DNA of 48,711 nucleotides from Dehalococcoidia bacterium. Lineage in GTDB: Bacteria > Chloroflexota > Dehalococcoidia > Lucifugimonadales > Lucifugimonadaceae. The notes beneath the pieces were generated by a model that was not told where the DNA came from, ran no database searches, and saw only the letters and a program-made list of their open reading frames with translations. Position numbers and translations under genes: made by a program. Positions 48,025-48,711 of the stretch are shown piece by piece. The stretch covers positions 1 to 48,711 of the forward strand of contig DUCO01000003.1 of NCBI GenBank assembly GCA_012959765.1, read 5' to 3'. Numbering within the stretch: the stretch's first letter is position 1; each line of letters starts with the position of its first letter.

Positions 48025-48711
48025 TCACCCTCGTGCATCGGCAATTGTGTTGTACTCCCTCCTCCACTGTTCTGTCAGTATCTCGACCTCCTTGAGTGAA
48101 TAAAAGATCTCACGATTTGGCAACTCGTCTCTGAGCTTTCCATCGAAGCTCTCGTTGTAGCAGTTTTCCCATGGACTCCCCGGCTGGATAAACAGAGTCC
48201 GTACTCCGACACGCGGTAACCAGTCCCTTACTGCCTTCGCCGTGAACTCCGGGCCGTTGTCTGACCTGATGTTCTCGGGAACACCGTTCGAGGTGAAGAG
48301 TCCGGTGAGCGTATGCATCACATCGTCTGATCTGATCCTCCTCGCTGTATGAATCGCCATGCACTCCCTAGTGAACTCATCGATCACCGTGAGCATGCGA
48401 ACCGCACGCCCGTCTTCGGTCCTGCACGAGACGAAGTCGTAAGCCCAGACATGGTTCGGTCTCTCCGCCCTCAACCTGATACACGATCCGTCATTCAGCC
48501 AGAGTCTTCCTCTCTTAGGCTGCTTCTTAGGAACCTTCAGCCCTTCACGTCGCCATATACGTTCAACACGCTTGTGGTTCACGTGCCAACCACGATCCTT
48601 GAGCAGTGCAGTGACCCTGCGGTAGCCATAGCGACCGTACCGAGTTGCCAGGTCGGTGATGTCTTGAGTCAGGAGTTCATGATCATCCGGGATCTTTGGC
48701 CGCAGGCGCTG
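48025..48711 (-). mobile_element. IS3-family transposase (OrfB, rve/DDE), cut by the window edge and 3'-truncated
   Basis: The frame is open from the right edge: RLRPKIPDDHELLTQDITDL, YGRYGYRRVTALLKDRGWHV and NHKRVERIWRREGLKVPKKQ, the helix-turn-helix lead of IS3 OrfB. The integrase core has D1 in HVWAYDFVSCRTEDGRAVRM, D2 in IRSDNGPEFTAKAVRDWL and E in WENCYNESFDGKLRDEL, so the DDE triad is intact. The C-terminus ends EYNTIADARG where the family normally continues with a RPH-x-x-LGY stretch, so about 20 residues and probably the IS end have been lost. OrfA and the left end lie outside the window. Mobility is doubtful without the missing part. Confidence 0.88.

Noticed and set aside
1..48711. 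CRISPR array, prophage or defence island
   Set aside because: No regularly spaced repeats, cas, phage structural, restriction-modification or toxin-antitoxin genes were recognised; the only mobile gene is the IS3 transposase at the right edge.

Overview
The window (about 48.7 kb) looks like a chromosome segment of a free-living, streamlined bacterium. The gene families fit a Chloroflexota/SAR202-like marine lineage best: three enolase-superfamily paralogues, an Actinobacteria/Chloroflexi-type VLRF1 release factor, DUF4349/PKD and Thr-Pro-linker lipoproteins, an arylsulfatase, and many small-molecule dehydrogenases, TIM-barrel isomerases and amidohydrolases. This assignment is inferred from gene content and sequence style. 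There is no rRNA or tRNA here to anchor it.

Layout. 1-1.8 kb: sensor histidine kinase (entering from the left edge) and a receiver-only response regulator. 1.8-4.9 kb (-): class IV aminotransferase, beta-lactamase-fold serine hydrolase and an EamA exporter, tightly packed. 5.1-5.9 kb (-): VLRF1-like peptidyl-tRNA hydrolase. 6.1-8.5 kb (-): Gfo/Idh oxidoreductase and enolase-superfamily protein 1. 9.2-15.3 kb (+): enolase-superfamily protein 2, a lipoprotein, a COG3964-type amidohydrolase and two tandem PLP-dependent D-cysteine desulfhydrase/ACC-deaminase-like proteins. 15.35-16.4 kb (+): four consecutive micro-membrane proteins with a shared design, closed by a 23-bp-stem bidirectional terminator. 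16.4-18.0 kb (-): two membrane/exported proteins. 18.1-25.4 kb: two paralogous D-aminoacylase/dihydroorotase-like amidohydrolases, an MFS transporter, a TIM-barrel isomerase and gamma-glutamyltransferase. 25.5-31 kb (+): a broken LOG-like gene, NUDIX hydrolase, 2-hydroxyacid dehydrogenase, MhuD-like haem monooxygenase, sulfatase, a winged-helix regulator lacking a receiver, and a lipoprotein. 31-32.7 kb (-): a DUF4349 lipoprotein frameshifted into its PKD/TM half. 32.8-39.7 kb: aldo/keto reductase, NAD epimerase, EamA transporter, a quinoprotein remnant, a second 2-hydroxyacid dehydrogenase, aldose epimerase and an ABC-2 exporter pair. 39.8-47.9 kb: oxalyl-CoA-synthetase-like enzyme, a patch of gene remnants, a second TIM-barrel protein, an SDR, enolase-superfamily protein 3 with a frameshifted P-loop kinase, and an S9 peptidase. 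47.9 kb to the end: a 3'-truncated IS3-family transposase that runs off the right edge.

Together the genes describe a scavenger of varied organic matter: acid-sugar dehydratases and their dehydrogenases/epimerases, sulfatase, and an unusually dense set of enzymes expected to act on D-amino acids, N-acyl-amino acids and gamma-glutamyl compounds. Few genes form long operons; most stand alone or in pairs. Several have Pribnow-like hexamers 4-10 nt before the start codon and no Shine-Dalgarno sequence, which suggests leaderless mRNAs. Intergenic spaces carry two families of short dispersed inverted repeats. Four genes are broken by frameshifts or small deletions, and at least three more loci are decayed remnants. 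Either gene turnover is active here or the assembly contains indel errors; read mapping would decide.
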